Assembly (NCBI GenBank): GCA_964007475.1
Contig: OZ023275.1
Location: forward strand, 37,691,381 to 37,755,380
Origin: Hybos culiciformis
Lineage: Eukaryota > Arthropoda > Insecta > Diptera > Hybotidae
Reading direction: 5' to 3'
Length of the DNA: 64,000 bases
A program made the position numbers and the translations under genes. Positions 36,090-48,990 of this stretch are shown piece by piece. Within the stretch, counting starts at the first letter, position 1; every line of letters starts with the position of its first letter. The notes under the pieces are model-generated. The model was not told the DNA's origin, did not search any database, and was given only the letters and a program-made list of their open reading frames with translations.

Positions 36090-36939
36090 ATAAATATGCA
36101 TTTTTTAATTAAATATTCTTTTATTCATTTGAAAGAAAAAAAATTAGCATAAAATTTAAAGAAGACTCCTAAACAACATTTGAATTTAATAATAAAATTA
36201 CTATATATCTAAGTTCCAAAAAAAGATTTTTATTTATTTTTTTTTAATTAATAATAATTTATTTTTAATCTCATATCGTATCTAAGTGTCTAAATTTTTT
36301 ATACCAACTATAATGGAAATGGATATTATCTATTAAAGTGATTGATATTATGCTCTTAAGTTTTTATGTAATTACAGTTGATGAATTCTGTCAATTCAAA
36401 AGTATCAACTGAAACGAACAGCTTATGATTTAAGAGTTAAACTATCATTTTTTTTAATGGTAAGAAAATAAATTATTTAGGTACACAAAATTGTGAGTTT
36501 ATAGAGCTCAATCCTTTGAGAGCTAACACAAAAATACAAATCATGTTTATTTCATGACAAAGTAACGCCATCGTTTCCAACAGCAGTAAATGCATATTCA
36601 ATCTTTAACAAAATTCTTAGGTGATAATAAATATCAGAATTTAAACTTATATTAACAATATTTTAATGTATTTTTAATTTTTATAATAATTTATTAATAT
36701 TAAGTATAATGTTTATCATACTTAAATATATGATCTTATCCAAAAAGTGAAAATTTGAAACGGGTTTATATCTTTATTATAATGTTAAATACATCTTTTT
36801 TGGCGTCTCCAATAATGTTTCAAATTCAACTAATTTGTGTCTCCAATTTTGGTAAACATATATATGCAAAGAATAACACTTTGTTGTCAACTGATGCAAA
36901 TTTAAATGAATTTAACGAAATGAATGTTTATTGTATTGC

Positions 36940-36940
<1 letters not shown>

Positions 36941-36970
<30 letters not shown>
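36941..36970. repeat. ATT trinucleotide microsatellite (10 units)
   Basis: Ten perfect ATT units. It creates the poly-isoleucine tail of a spurious open frame and is otherwise isolated. Confidence 0.95.
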
Positions 36971-38919
36971 TAAATTTCTTAACCTTGATCTTTATGTTAA
37001 AATAGCTGCAAAAATACAATTTTTTTTTTATTTGTTTATTTGATTTTCGGCGAAGTATAAAAAAAAAAAATATTTATATGCTCAGCTAAATGCTAATGAA
37101 TCTAAGTTTTTTTTTTTTTTCCAAAAAGTTTTAGTTGATAAAGAAGTTTTTTTTTTTTTTTTTTGATTTACGAATATATTTACTTATTTATTTTTAAGTT
37201 TATATAATTTATAAATTTAAATTCCCATGTCCTAATTTTTTTTATTAATTTTATATTTTATTTGTTTGGCTAAGATTTACACATCAAAACCAATATATTT
37301 AAGTAGTATAATTAGTAATCCTACGCATTAAGCCTTTTTGAATTTACATCAATTATGTTGAAATCTGAGCAAAATCGACTGGTATGAAACTAAAAAATAT
37401 TATCGATTTATAATTAATGGATCAATTTCATCTTTTTATCCTTATAATTTAAGAAAATTTGTGTGAATCTCAAATGAAAATACCTACATATAATATCAAA
37501 TTTATGTTTAAAATAGCGACAAACGAATAGTATCTATTTTAAACCGCAAATTTCGCTACATTGGCATGAATTTTTTAATCATTTTACATGGTTTATCTTT
37601 GGTCTGTTGTTACATCTAATACTGTAATTTGTTAGCAGTGCAAAGTTTTGATTAATTTAAACTTTTTTTGAAGTTATATGGAATATCAATAGAAGGGTAG
37701 ACATTTTTTTCGCTTCAGCTGCAACTCTAAAAATACAGATTTTAGTTATAACTAAACAAATTTTACTTTAAAAAAAAAAATAATATTAAATTTGGGAAAG
37801 TACATACAAAGAGATTGATGGATTTTTTTAAATTAATTATGATTAATATTCCTTGAAAAATTTTTTTCTGCTCGGAAGTGTGAATTTACTTTACAGTGTA
37901 GTTTAATGCATGTCAGATAATACTAAATATTTTTATCAGATAAAAAAATCTGCTTTGAAGATACAAATATATAAAATTTCCAAATAATATCAAGTTAAAT
38001 CAAAATTAATTAAAAAAAAAAAAATTTCAGAAACCTCCCACATTAAAGTATTTAATTTAGACATTTTAAGTATTAAAAGTTCAATAATTTAATGACCGTA
38101 CGTGACTGAAAACAAATATCCTTTTTATTGTGCAATTCTTATAGAGTCAGTGAACCATCCAAACATCACCATTAGTAAAAAAAAATCTTTACGGAAAGTT
38201 TTAAATTTTTTTTTTCTTCATTTCTTTCGTCATCAGATTCCGATTTCGATTTCATCAGAACTTCATCAGAACTTGTTTTTGTTATTATTTACATCTTACA
38301 TTCTCATGAATCAATAATAATGAACATAACAATAATAATAACAATAATAAAAAGAATAAGATTCTAAATGAGACAATTAAGTAATAATAATAACTTAAAT
38401 GTACTTAAGAAGTTTGTTCGTCCGCCATAGTACACATTATTCCTACTTACTTTGAATGTGTACCAAAACCTTTAATTATCATACTTTCATAACAATAATA
38501 TTTTTTAGTTTTCTGTGAAGTTTATTCTCATTAGAGTATATAGCCCTACTTGCTATCCAGATTGACATGTAAGGCATGTCACTTAAATCCTGATTTTTTG
38601 TAAATTATGATATAATCCTTTGTAAATTGAATACTTTGTTTTTAAGTCCTTATTATATTATTGACATAGGCTTATTTGTTTTATGTAATAATTTGCATAA
38701 ATAATTATAAAAATTAATTAATTTCTGATCGTCTTAAATTTTAAGTTGCATATTTTTTGAATTGGTTTTTATCTTATCATTATAAGCTCTTTGTTTTTAA
38801 TTTTTGAATTAAAGAATATATTACAAGAGAGTTTTCGCATTTTTTAAATAATATCATATAATTTCAACCTAAAATAATTAAAAATGTTAAATAAGTGTTT
38901 AATACAAATTTAATTTATT

Positions 38920-39121
38920 TGTTAGCATGGTCCAGTAACAGCTTGAACGCTCGACTGATATTTGAATTTCAATTGAAATAAAATGCTTATTTCATATATT
39001 ATTGCTGCGAATCGATCAACATCAATGATATTTAATTTAATTATCATGTAATCTGACTCGAAATAAAATAAAAAATATCAGTCGATCATTTAATTTGTCA
39101 GCGGACCATTCATTTGACAAG
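38920..39121. mobile_element. MITE-like element with imperfect terminal inverted repeats
   Basis: CGACTGATATTT at 38952-38963 is matched in reverse complement at 39073-39084. Further out, a TGTTAGCATGGTCCAGTAACA block near 38930-38950 corresponds to the complement of a GTCAGCGGACCATTCATTTGAC block near 39098-39119. The arms are about 45 bases, with mismatches, around a ~110-base core lacking coding capacity. The outer limits are approximate. Confidence 0.55.
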
Positions 39122-42121
39122 TAATTTTCTCTAACAAATAAATAAAAAAAAAATTATGGAATCTCGCGCGTGTGAGGCTTTCAAAAGTTTTTTTTTTGTC
39201 AAAAGTGCGATGATCGTTCTGAGTCAAAGTATTTTCTTCCCGAAACAGCAAAAAAAAAAACAAAAAAAAAATTTTTATAAAAACAGATTCCCTGTAAGCA
39301 AGATAATAATTTGTTTGTCAACAAAATTAAATATTTATGCAAAATTACAGAGACAAAAAAAAAACCAATTTAAATTTTATGATGTCAATTTTCGTCTGTC
39401 TGGCCTTTTTTTTCTCACTTCAGAAGTTATAAAGAAAAAAATGTTTTAAAGAATTGTAGCAAAAATTATTTTTCTTGAAATTAATAAAAAATATGGAAAA
39501 CTTTTATTTGGTTGATTAAAAAGAATTTTTTTTTTTCAAATAGATTATCTAATTTAAAAAAGGTTTAATAACTTAATAATTATTGTATTTTAATGTATAT
39601 ATAGTAAACTACTTAGCTTAGCTTAGCTATTAAAGAACCATAACGTTAGTACGTAGAAAAAAAATAAAATAAGTACAATTTGTGTTTAAAAAAAAATACA
39701 TTGCCAACGCCAATTGGTGTTACTAATATGAAAATACATAAAAAAAAAAAAAGTACGATATTTAGAGACCAAAAGGCTTCAATGGACAAGAAAGTTAGCA
39801 GATTTATTAACACATACATAAAATAATATTTTGAGGAAAACTATTTGATATTTCTCATAATAATATATAAATTATTATTCAATAAATCAACATACCACGC
39901 GCTTTAATTAACAAATGCAAATAATGTTTAGAATTTTGTTATCAACAAAATTCTGACAAAAAAAAAAGAATTATTTAATTGAAAGAAAAAAAAAAAAACA
40001 ATTTATAATTATCATTAAATTGAGTAAGATTTTTTTTTTTTTTATTTTTTTCTATTTAAAAAAATATTAGAAAAAATTATTTTATGCAAATTTTGACTTT
40101 CAAAAAAAAAATAAAAAATTGCGAATAGAATGATTTGGCGCAAAATATTGTTATCTCCTAAGCAAAATAAACATTAAAAGAAATATTAATTAAAAAAAAA
40201 AACAGATTATAAGGTTTTAATGAATGAATAAAATGTTGTTATTATTTTTTTTAATGTGTTCTGTTTATTATTATTTTTTTTTTACTATTTTATTTTATAT
40301 ATTTATTACTATACATAAGTATATATTAATTAAAATATTTTTTGGTTATTTTAGTTAGAATACATATATATATAATTTATGGCATTGTTATTTACCTAAT
40401 ATAAAAGAAAAAAAAAAATTATGAAATAATTAAATGTTTATTATAATATTTCGCAAAATAGTTTAAGAACCCATTTCAAGGTGAAATCTATTAAAAAAAA
40501 AAATAAAATTTTAATACTTCTTTTAAAATACTATGTTCCTAATGTTTGTGTTGTTTTTAAAATAAATTTTTGGCGCACATTTAAAAATATCTTATTAAAG
40601 CTTTAAATTTATCAGAAATATTGGCACTCCTAGAAGAACTCAGTCACAACTCAAAATAATATATTTTTGAGATATTTACACCATTAGAAAGCTAAAATTT
40701 TTATATATTTATTTCGGTCCAACCCGCAATCTTTTTTTGTGAAAATAATATAAAAGTAGAGAAATTCGATTTTCCAAAATTAGATTTTTTCAAAATTTCA
40801 AAACTTTGAGATATGACAGTTTTCTTCTGGGAGAGTCATATATATTTGTTTTATTCCGATTGAGGTATATAACCATACAGAGGTATATAACCATTGCAGA
40901 GGTTTCTGCGCTTAAAAACGTATAATAAAACATTCAGCAAATTTATATTCAAATAAAATTAACAATTATTTTGCCATCAAAATAATAAACACATTTTATA
41001 ACAATATCGATTATAATGATTAATAAATTTCGCATTTTTATTATCAGGATTTTCAAGTTGAATATAAAAAATATAGTCATTTAGAATTTTAAGTTTTTTT
41101 TTTGCAGACTACTAGAACTCTGGTCTTACATATGGAATAGTGAATAACTTATATATTGTATATCTTAAACATCTCGTTAGATTTCACATCAATAATACAC
41201 CTTATTTTCTTATTATTATATATATTATAACTTCGATGTGTTATGGCTGTCGTCAGCTTTACATTATAATAATTCCGAATTTTATTTATTAATTTCTTTA
41301 TTTATTTAATTTAATATTTTGAAATCATGATAAGGAAAATAAATCTATTAAGTATACTAAGTATATAGACGAACTCTATAGATTCGGTGAAAATATTTTA
41401 ATATTTCAATTGTTTTGAATTCTATCTGGTAAATAACTTTACTAACTTAGCTGTATTTCTATTTGAACTTGGTATGTTTTCAAAATATAAATAAAGTTAA
41501 TTGAATCTGAAATCAAGGACACACCATTTAAAGCAAACAGATTTAATGATCTTATTTTGACAAAAAGTATTATGCATTATTATTTCTTTTTTTTTTTTTA
41601 ATTTTAACTTACCTATATTTTAATTTATTGAATTAAAATATAATTTTTTCAAAAATATATACAAATGTATGAATTTATTTAAGTACATACCTATTTTAAT
41701 AAAAAAGATTTTTAATCTTTTTTGTTGAATTTAATATTACTATTTTGAAGATCACTCTTTAATATAGATTGGTGGTACAATGTGGATTCGAAATTATTGA
41801 GTTTGCAAGCATACTAATGGAATTTTGTAGCTAGCTTGAATAATAACAATAAATAAGGATAATTTACACTTGTGCATAAATAAAAGTTTTAATCAATTCT
41901 AGAACGCATTAATTTTATTAAACTACAAAATATTTACAATTTCAAAATTTTACATTTCTTAGAAATATCTTATCTATTATTTTTCTTTTGAAAACATTTA
42001 TGTAACCTATATGCCCTTCAAATCTTGTGGTAAACTAGTCATTGGTCTGCTGTTATTGTTAGATTTATTCGGAAGTCATTTTGATTTCTTACGTTATAAG
42101 GCTGAATTTCACTTATATAAT

Positions 42122-42382
42122 ATCGTCTGCTGAGAAATGAAACAACGTATGACATTTATACGTCATTATTTGACAATAGCACCATTCGATTCCTCATACT
42201 CGATTTTATAAGTACAACTACTTTGCAATATTCTGAATGTTGATTAAATTGTGTTTTTTAGATGAAAATTGTACGCTACTTGATATTTTTTCATACGTTT
42301 TTTTTAATTTTCAAATCTTTAAATTCAAATTACTCGAAACTATACTTTTCATTATACGTTGTTTCATTTCTGAGCAGGCGAT
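42122..42382. mobile_element. 261-bp MITE with 29-bp terminal inverted repeats
   Basis: The left end (42122-42150) and the reverse complement of the right end (42354-42382) agree at 27 of 29 bases; both contain AGAAATGAAACAACGTAT. The internal ~200 bases have no coding capacity; the open frame starting at 42262 crosses the right arm and is spurious. The high arm identity suggests a relatively young insertion. I could not assign a superfamily because no unambiguous target-site duplication flanks it. Confidence 0.75.
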
Positions 42383-43390
42383 ATGTAATAATATTAGTTA
42401 GATATTTTAGAATCCAATCACTTTTTTTAATTTATGTAGGTACTTACTTTATGTACTTACAGTTTTAATCTTAATCTTTATATACCATTTTATTTTTTTT
42501 CAATTATTATTGCTGATGTCATTTGGTCGCATTATTAAGTCATTCGTATCCTTGGAATTGTACTGATTTCCAGAGTGTTTGCATAATAATCAAAGAATGG
42601 TGGCACCATCGTTTGTTAATAATCTTAATAAATGCTTGGTATAGTCTCTTTTTTATTCTTCCAACCATTGCAATGTTAGATGCTATTTTATTACATTTTT
42701 ATTAACTTAAATGTAATTTTTTTAAGTTCTTGCGATCAATGTGTTAACTATACCTCCAATTCTTGATCTTTTGCAATCAATCGATTTCACACTAATATTA
42801 TTCATCCAGGCTTCTTATATATAATATAAGAATGTACAATTTTCTGACTAATCAGATGTAGATCTCTATTAATTTCTAAATATCAAACTCTCAGGATTAT
42901 TATTTACGTATTTTATTAACAGAATCCAAAATCATTAAATTAATTTTTCGAGGAAAAGGAAGAGCGATAAAAAAATATATTTTACGTCATAAAATTATCA
43001 ACGTCAAACTTTAAAAATTCTAAAGCAAAAAATTAATATTCATTTTGATTATTAGATATTATGTTTTTGTTTTCTTTTTTAAAAAAGAATGGAAAAATAC
43101 ATTTTTAATTGAAAAAAAAAAAACCTACATAATATAAATATAAATATATGTATAATTTATGTTCTCTTCGAATATAAGAGAATAATATACCTAATATTTG
43201 ATTTGACAATGATTTCTTTAGAAATGAATTTCATCAAAATAAAATTCTAAATAGAAATTATTTTTTTTAACGTAAGTGCTGCGCATTTTTTTTATGCGAT
43301 ACTCATTTTTGAACGTTCATTTTAAGAAAGTTTGATAATTTGATATTTACCTATATAGTGAATGTAGGAGATTAAGCTTTTAGCCCCATC

Positions 43391-43415
43391 GCTGCAGGAG
43401 TTTAGAAATTATGAG
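43391..43415 (+). repeat. Dispersed repeat core, copy in plus orientation
   Basis: GCTGCAGG(A)GTTTAGAAATTATGAG, one mismatch from the minus-strand copy at 33728-33752. The flanks to about 43560 include less AT-rich blocks (TAGCCCCATC, GGTCATCATGTG) that may belong to the same element. Confidence 0.5.
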
Positions 43416-43595
43416 CCTTTTGTGGAAAATGGTCATCATGTGTATATTTGTGAGCTCATGAAAAGAGGAATATAAATTAATTTCCTTTTTTTGACAAAAT
43501 CCACTCTTAAAACTCAGAACGATTTCTGTTCCACTTTTCAGAACACTCAAAATTAGATTTTGCTAATTTTTTTTTTGTCTATTTCCTGGCCGTCT

Positions 43596-43662
43596 ATCAA
43601 ATTATAATTATCAAATTATAATTATCAAATTATAATTATCAAATTATAATTATCAAATTATA
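43596..43662. repeat. 14-bp minisatellite, about 4.7 copies
   Basis: The unit ATCAAATTATAATT repeats perfectly at 43596, 43610, 43624 and 43638, with a partial fifth copy from 43652. The absence of differences between units suggests recent expansion. Confidence 0.95.
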
Positions 43663-46600
43663 TAAATAAATTAAATTACGAAAAATAAGTAAAATAAATA
43701 TCATAATATTAAATTCTTGCATCATTAACTTAGAATTTGAATTTTTTCTAATATTCCAGCAAATTTTCAATGAAATTATGAATAAAATGGTTTAATGAAT
43801 AAATTTACAGAAAATTACTTATAAATTTATTAATTGAATCACATGAATGCCTTTTATTTTAATCATTTTATTTTCCATTTTCAAATATGTAAAAACTTTT
43901 CCTATACTTATTAATTCAATTATAAGAAAACATTTTATTTAATTAACAAGCACATAATATTAAAGACCTAAAAACAGAAAATACACAGCTGAGCGTATTT
44001 TTTCATTGTCAAATATTAAAATCGTCACATGTTTTTTTATTTTTAAATATGTTTTTGATAGCTAATCAAAATTTTAAATTATTCGCAGTATATTCGAAAT
44101 TTAAGTATTACTAAGGTGGCTAAATTATAATAAAGAAAAGTGTGTATGCAAAACTTTTTTAAATTCCATGATTTGACTATTTCAAAAATTAAAATAGCCG
44201 TGACTTAAAAAAAGAACTAAACTAGGTAGGTCTTTGATCTATATTTAAATACATACACATATGGAAAACAATTTAGAAGATTATTATAAATAATATATTC
44301 TTCATTACTCATTTTGATTAAATCGTTATAAATGTAAAATAATTTTCAATTATTTAAAACAAATTATAAGAAGAACCAAAAAAATAATTGCGGAATAAGG
44401 AAGAGTATTTTATATAAAGTCTGTTTCAAAAATAATAACAATTTGACATTTATGTAAAATTGTAAATAGTCAAAGAAAACTTCTGCCTAATTAGGCAGCT
44501 TATAAAATAACAAACACTTAATATAATTATTGATAAACTGGTTAGGTATATATTTATGGTGTAACGCTAATCCATGCTAAATAAACCTTAATCGATGTTA
44601 TTATTTTTTTTAAATTTTAGTTTATTCTTGAATTGAGTTCTTTGAATTGAGATGAGATTATTATACTTATAAATAATAATAATCATTGTTTACATTTTCT
44701 GACAAAATTATTATAATATTTACATCAATTAATTAAATATTATATTCGATGTTATGTCTATTAAAGTTAATAAACTCTATCTTTGAACTTGTTGTTGTTC
44801 AAAAATACGTTCTTGTTTTTACTTTAGTTAGGTTGATATTTATATAAAGGTACTGATTGATTCAAAATTTAATACCTTAAATGAAAAAAAAAAAAAAAAA
44901 AAAATTTTTTTAAATTTTGTTAATGAATTCGTAAAAGACACGCGGTTTCGTTTGTACTATTTTGTTTTTATTTTTTGCGTTCAATATGGTTGTAATATCT
45001 TCTATTCACTAAAATTTAATTAGTTAAGGAAAAGATTGCAAAATCATCAAATATGCGTATTATAACCTTGATAAGTTTTTTTCACTTCTTTTTGTACATA
45101 ATATTTTATAATAATTTAATAATAATGGCTTTGAAATTTGATGTCTCATTTTTTTTTTTTTTTTTTTTGTATATATAAATATTTAGTCTAGCATTAAGTT
45201 TGTTTTTTTATTTATTCTTTATTTGACATATTGTATAAATTAAAATTTGTTTTATTGTGATGATGGCGAATGAAGTAGGTATATACATAAGTGCAAATTA
45301 AAGTTATGATCATTCATAATAAATATTTAGCTCCTTTGACCAATCAATATTTTGATACTATTGTTTTGTAGTGTTATTTAAAATAATTCTAAAATTGGAA
45401 CAAAAAACAAAATTAGATTTGGTAAATGTACCATTCACTGTGTGGCTTTAATATAGATCTTAGTTAGTTTAAAAAGAAGAATATGTAATAAGTTTAAAAT
45501 TCTAATATAATATGATATTGATAAACTAATGTAATGCCTTAAATAACAAAAAAAATCTTTAAATTGCCCTAAGTAATTATCACCAAAGTTCAGCGTCAGT
45601 ATGTATTGCAAAACTTGTTTACTACTAAGTTCATATCAGTATATTATAGATTTTCAAAAGAAAAATTGGATAATTTTGAATTTGCATTTATATATTTTTT
45701 TTATCCAATTTTAATCATATTTCTAAATTCTTTATTTATAGTAATTTCAATTAACTTAATATATTAATTTCAAAATTTCATTATTAAAAATTCAATAAAT
45801 TATATATAATTTGAATATTAATTGAAATTATTGTATAATATATATTTTTGTTTATCATGGCTTTAATCAATCTAATCTAAAATTAATTGGATACCTCTTA
45901 AGACTTTTATATTTTACCCCCAAAATTCACTTAACATCAGTATTAGTTTTATTCATTTTTAACTTTTAAACCAAAGTTTTAATTGATTTTTCATATTTCA
46001 TCATTTTTTTTCTTTCAAATTGTTACTAGGAGATTTCGAAATCTTTACAGGAAGATTCTAAATTTTATTTAATGTATTTTTTTAATATCTAAAACAACAC
46101 TAATCAACATAATAAGTATTAAATTATTCTAATTTTTCATTAAAAATTATGATTTTAATCAATAATGTTACATAATAGCCTAAAATAGATTCTTTTTCTA
46201 ACTAAATATTATTAAATCCTTTTTCGCATGCAAAAAGTAAACATAGCAATTAATTGATAAATAATTAATAATATACATAACCATTATATTATATTGTTAT
46301 ATGTATATTTGAATATATATTTTATTCTTCTAGAAAAAAAAATTAATATGCATGAAGAATATTTCATTAAGATTTGATTAGAACAATAAAAGTTTATCAC
46401 CCCCTAATAAGAAGTCAAGGCAATATTTCTAACCTCGTATAGAAAAAAACTCGCGCGCGTTTCTAAATATCAAAAATAACCGCGTCACACGCCAATCTTG
46501 TCAAAATTTTATTTATTTTAAGATAAATAAATGAAATTATTCGCAGGAGATTAAAAGAATAGAAAACCTGATTAAAATATAACTATACTATACTTGTGTT

Positions 46601-48977
46601 CCTATATTATGTATTCCTATAATTTTATGTTTCTAATTTATCTAGTGTTTTCTACATATGCAGAAAATATAGTTTTCTCCTAACTTGAGAAGGAAATACT
46701 TATTAATATGTATGTTTCTATTATTAAGATTATCAAAGAATATTCCAATAATGTTGTTTGGGTATAATGCTATGATATTATACTTTATTTTGTATTTTTT
46801 TAAATTTTAATAACATTAGGGACAAATTGCAACCTCAAGTCCTAAAAATAAACTTAAAAAACATAATTTTTTTTTTTCATTTGAATTAATGTTTTCAGCA
46901 TATTTAAGTCAGCTTAGAGAAAATTTTAATGAATACCTGGGAAAATGAATTAATTTCATTATACGATAAAATTTGCATTAACAACACCTATGATGAGAAA
47001 AAAAATTGACAAATATAATATAATTATATAATGTTTAAGTAAGTTTTGAAACTATCTTAAATAAACTCAAATGAAAATTAAGTTCCTAAGTTTGTTCAAA
47101 TTTTTTTTCTAATTCATAATATTAGCAAAAAAAGAAAAAAACTATACTATTCTTTTGCATAAAATACTAGTAAATATGTCAATTTCGGCTTGTTTTGGAA
47201 TCGAAATCGTAAAAATTATTCTATGAATTCTATGAAAATATTACTATTCAATATTTCTCGTAAATAGATAGATAAAAAACAATAAAATTAACATAATTCG
47301 CAAAATATTTAAATATTTATCGCAAAACAAAAAGTGGTTCTATATTTTAATAATTTAATCAAAACTACTAGCTTAACGATCTAAGCATAGCAAAAACATA
47401 ATATCATTTATAACTTTCTATTTCATTTATATACATATTGTACTTTTAATAACACAACATGAGAACTTTTTAGACTTTGCTTTGACATATTATTAACTAT
47501 TATGAAATAGACTTTGTGAAATGATTTCATCAAAATTAGAATCAATTCTTAAAATACATAAAGTTTCAATTTTCGTGTGTGTTAATTATCCGTGGCTATA
47601 GTTGTTCGAATTTCTCTACATGAAATAATACATAACTGGACTTTATAATTTTGATTTTTGATTATCAATAATGTTATGTAAACAAATAATTAGTTTCTAG
47701 CAATGATTTTAAATGTTTTTTGCTGAAACGTTTTAAATTGTCAAATACATTGAACATATTCTAAAAAAAAATTATCGCAAATTTTATTTCAAATTGAAAT
47801 AATTATAATTTTAATCAAGAAAAAAAAATGTTGCACACCATATTAAATTTATTGAAAAAATCATAAATTAACTTAATTAGCCTATCAAAATATTGACCTG
47901 TTGATCTTAAATTTGACTGTGGCAAAAATGTAACGATGTTTGACAATATAAAAAAAAATAAATTTTAAATTTTCATCAATGAAATTTTTAATGAATGTTT
48001 TTGAAAAATATGATTCGTTTTTAATGAAGTAGAGATCAGGACTATCAAAAATAAGTCAGAACTTATCAATCTTCGACTTTTTTTTTTTTGCAACGCAACA
48101 TTTTACCATTATTATAAATTTTAAATTTTATCAATATTTTATAAAAAAAAATAATTTTATTATTTTCACTATCAAAATTCAATTCACATCGGAAATGGAA
48201 TCTAATCTATGTTATTCATGTTTGGTTATTCTGCTATTATACATTATTGTATACTATAAATTTTAAGGAATACATACAACACCTTCCTGAATTTTATCGT
48301 AGCATTACGATTATTCTAGAAAAAATAAAATTATAACTATTTATTACAAATCAAATCTTAAATGACAAAATGTCGATAACGCCTTGTAAACTTATTCTAG
48401 AAATAAAATATAAATCATTTAAAATAATGTTCAGCGTTCTTCTTGAACTATAATTTCGGTTATGGTTCAAATATTTTCTTTTCTGTATACCTAAAAATTT
48501 TTTTTAGATTAGTAAAAATAAGATAAAAATTAACCAAAACAAAACTAGGGAATAAGGAAATAATTTATTATTATCCTCTATTTTGAATTCTTACTAATAT
48601 AATAGATCACAACAATGTATTGGGAAAAAAGAACTTCCTGCACCTTTTATTATTCTCTATTGATAAGGTCAATGTTCTCATATAATATTGTTAATTTAAA
48701 ATATTTTAACATTTATTCTTGGAAAATTTCTTTTTATTCAATTTTATATTTCTCGAAATTTTGTTATCAAACTAAAAAAAAAAAAAAAAAGGATCAATGA
48801 AAAAGGATCAATGAAAAAGTTACCCGCTTTTTTTTTCTTTTTTTTTTTTTTTAACTAAAAAGATACTGTCCTTTTCATGAAATTTCCTAGAAAAATATAC
48901 AAAAAGACATAACCAAACAACAACAAAAAAAATTACGCAAAATTTTCCATTGATTGCATCTGTTTTTCTTTCTTTTA

Positions 48978-48990
48978 AGGTCAATGATCT
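48978..48990 (+). promoter_or_regulatory. Near-consensus ecdysone-response-like element (IR1)
   Basis: AGGTCAATGATCT matches the idealised EcR/USP inverted repeat AGGTCA-N-TGACCT at all but one base. CYP18A1 is known to be ecdysteroid-induced in other insects, and this site lies about 22 kb upstream of its start. Distance and the large amount of sequence searched make coincidence likely; no neighbouring transcription unit is seen. Confidence 0.2.

Noticed and set aside
43596..43662. CRISPR-like array
   Set aside because: The repeats are contiguous 14-mers without spacers and the DNA is eukaryotic; it is a minisatellite.
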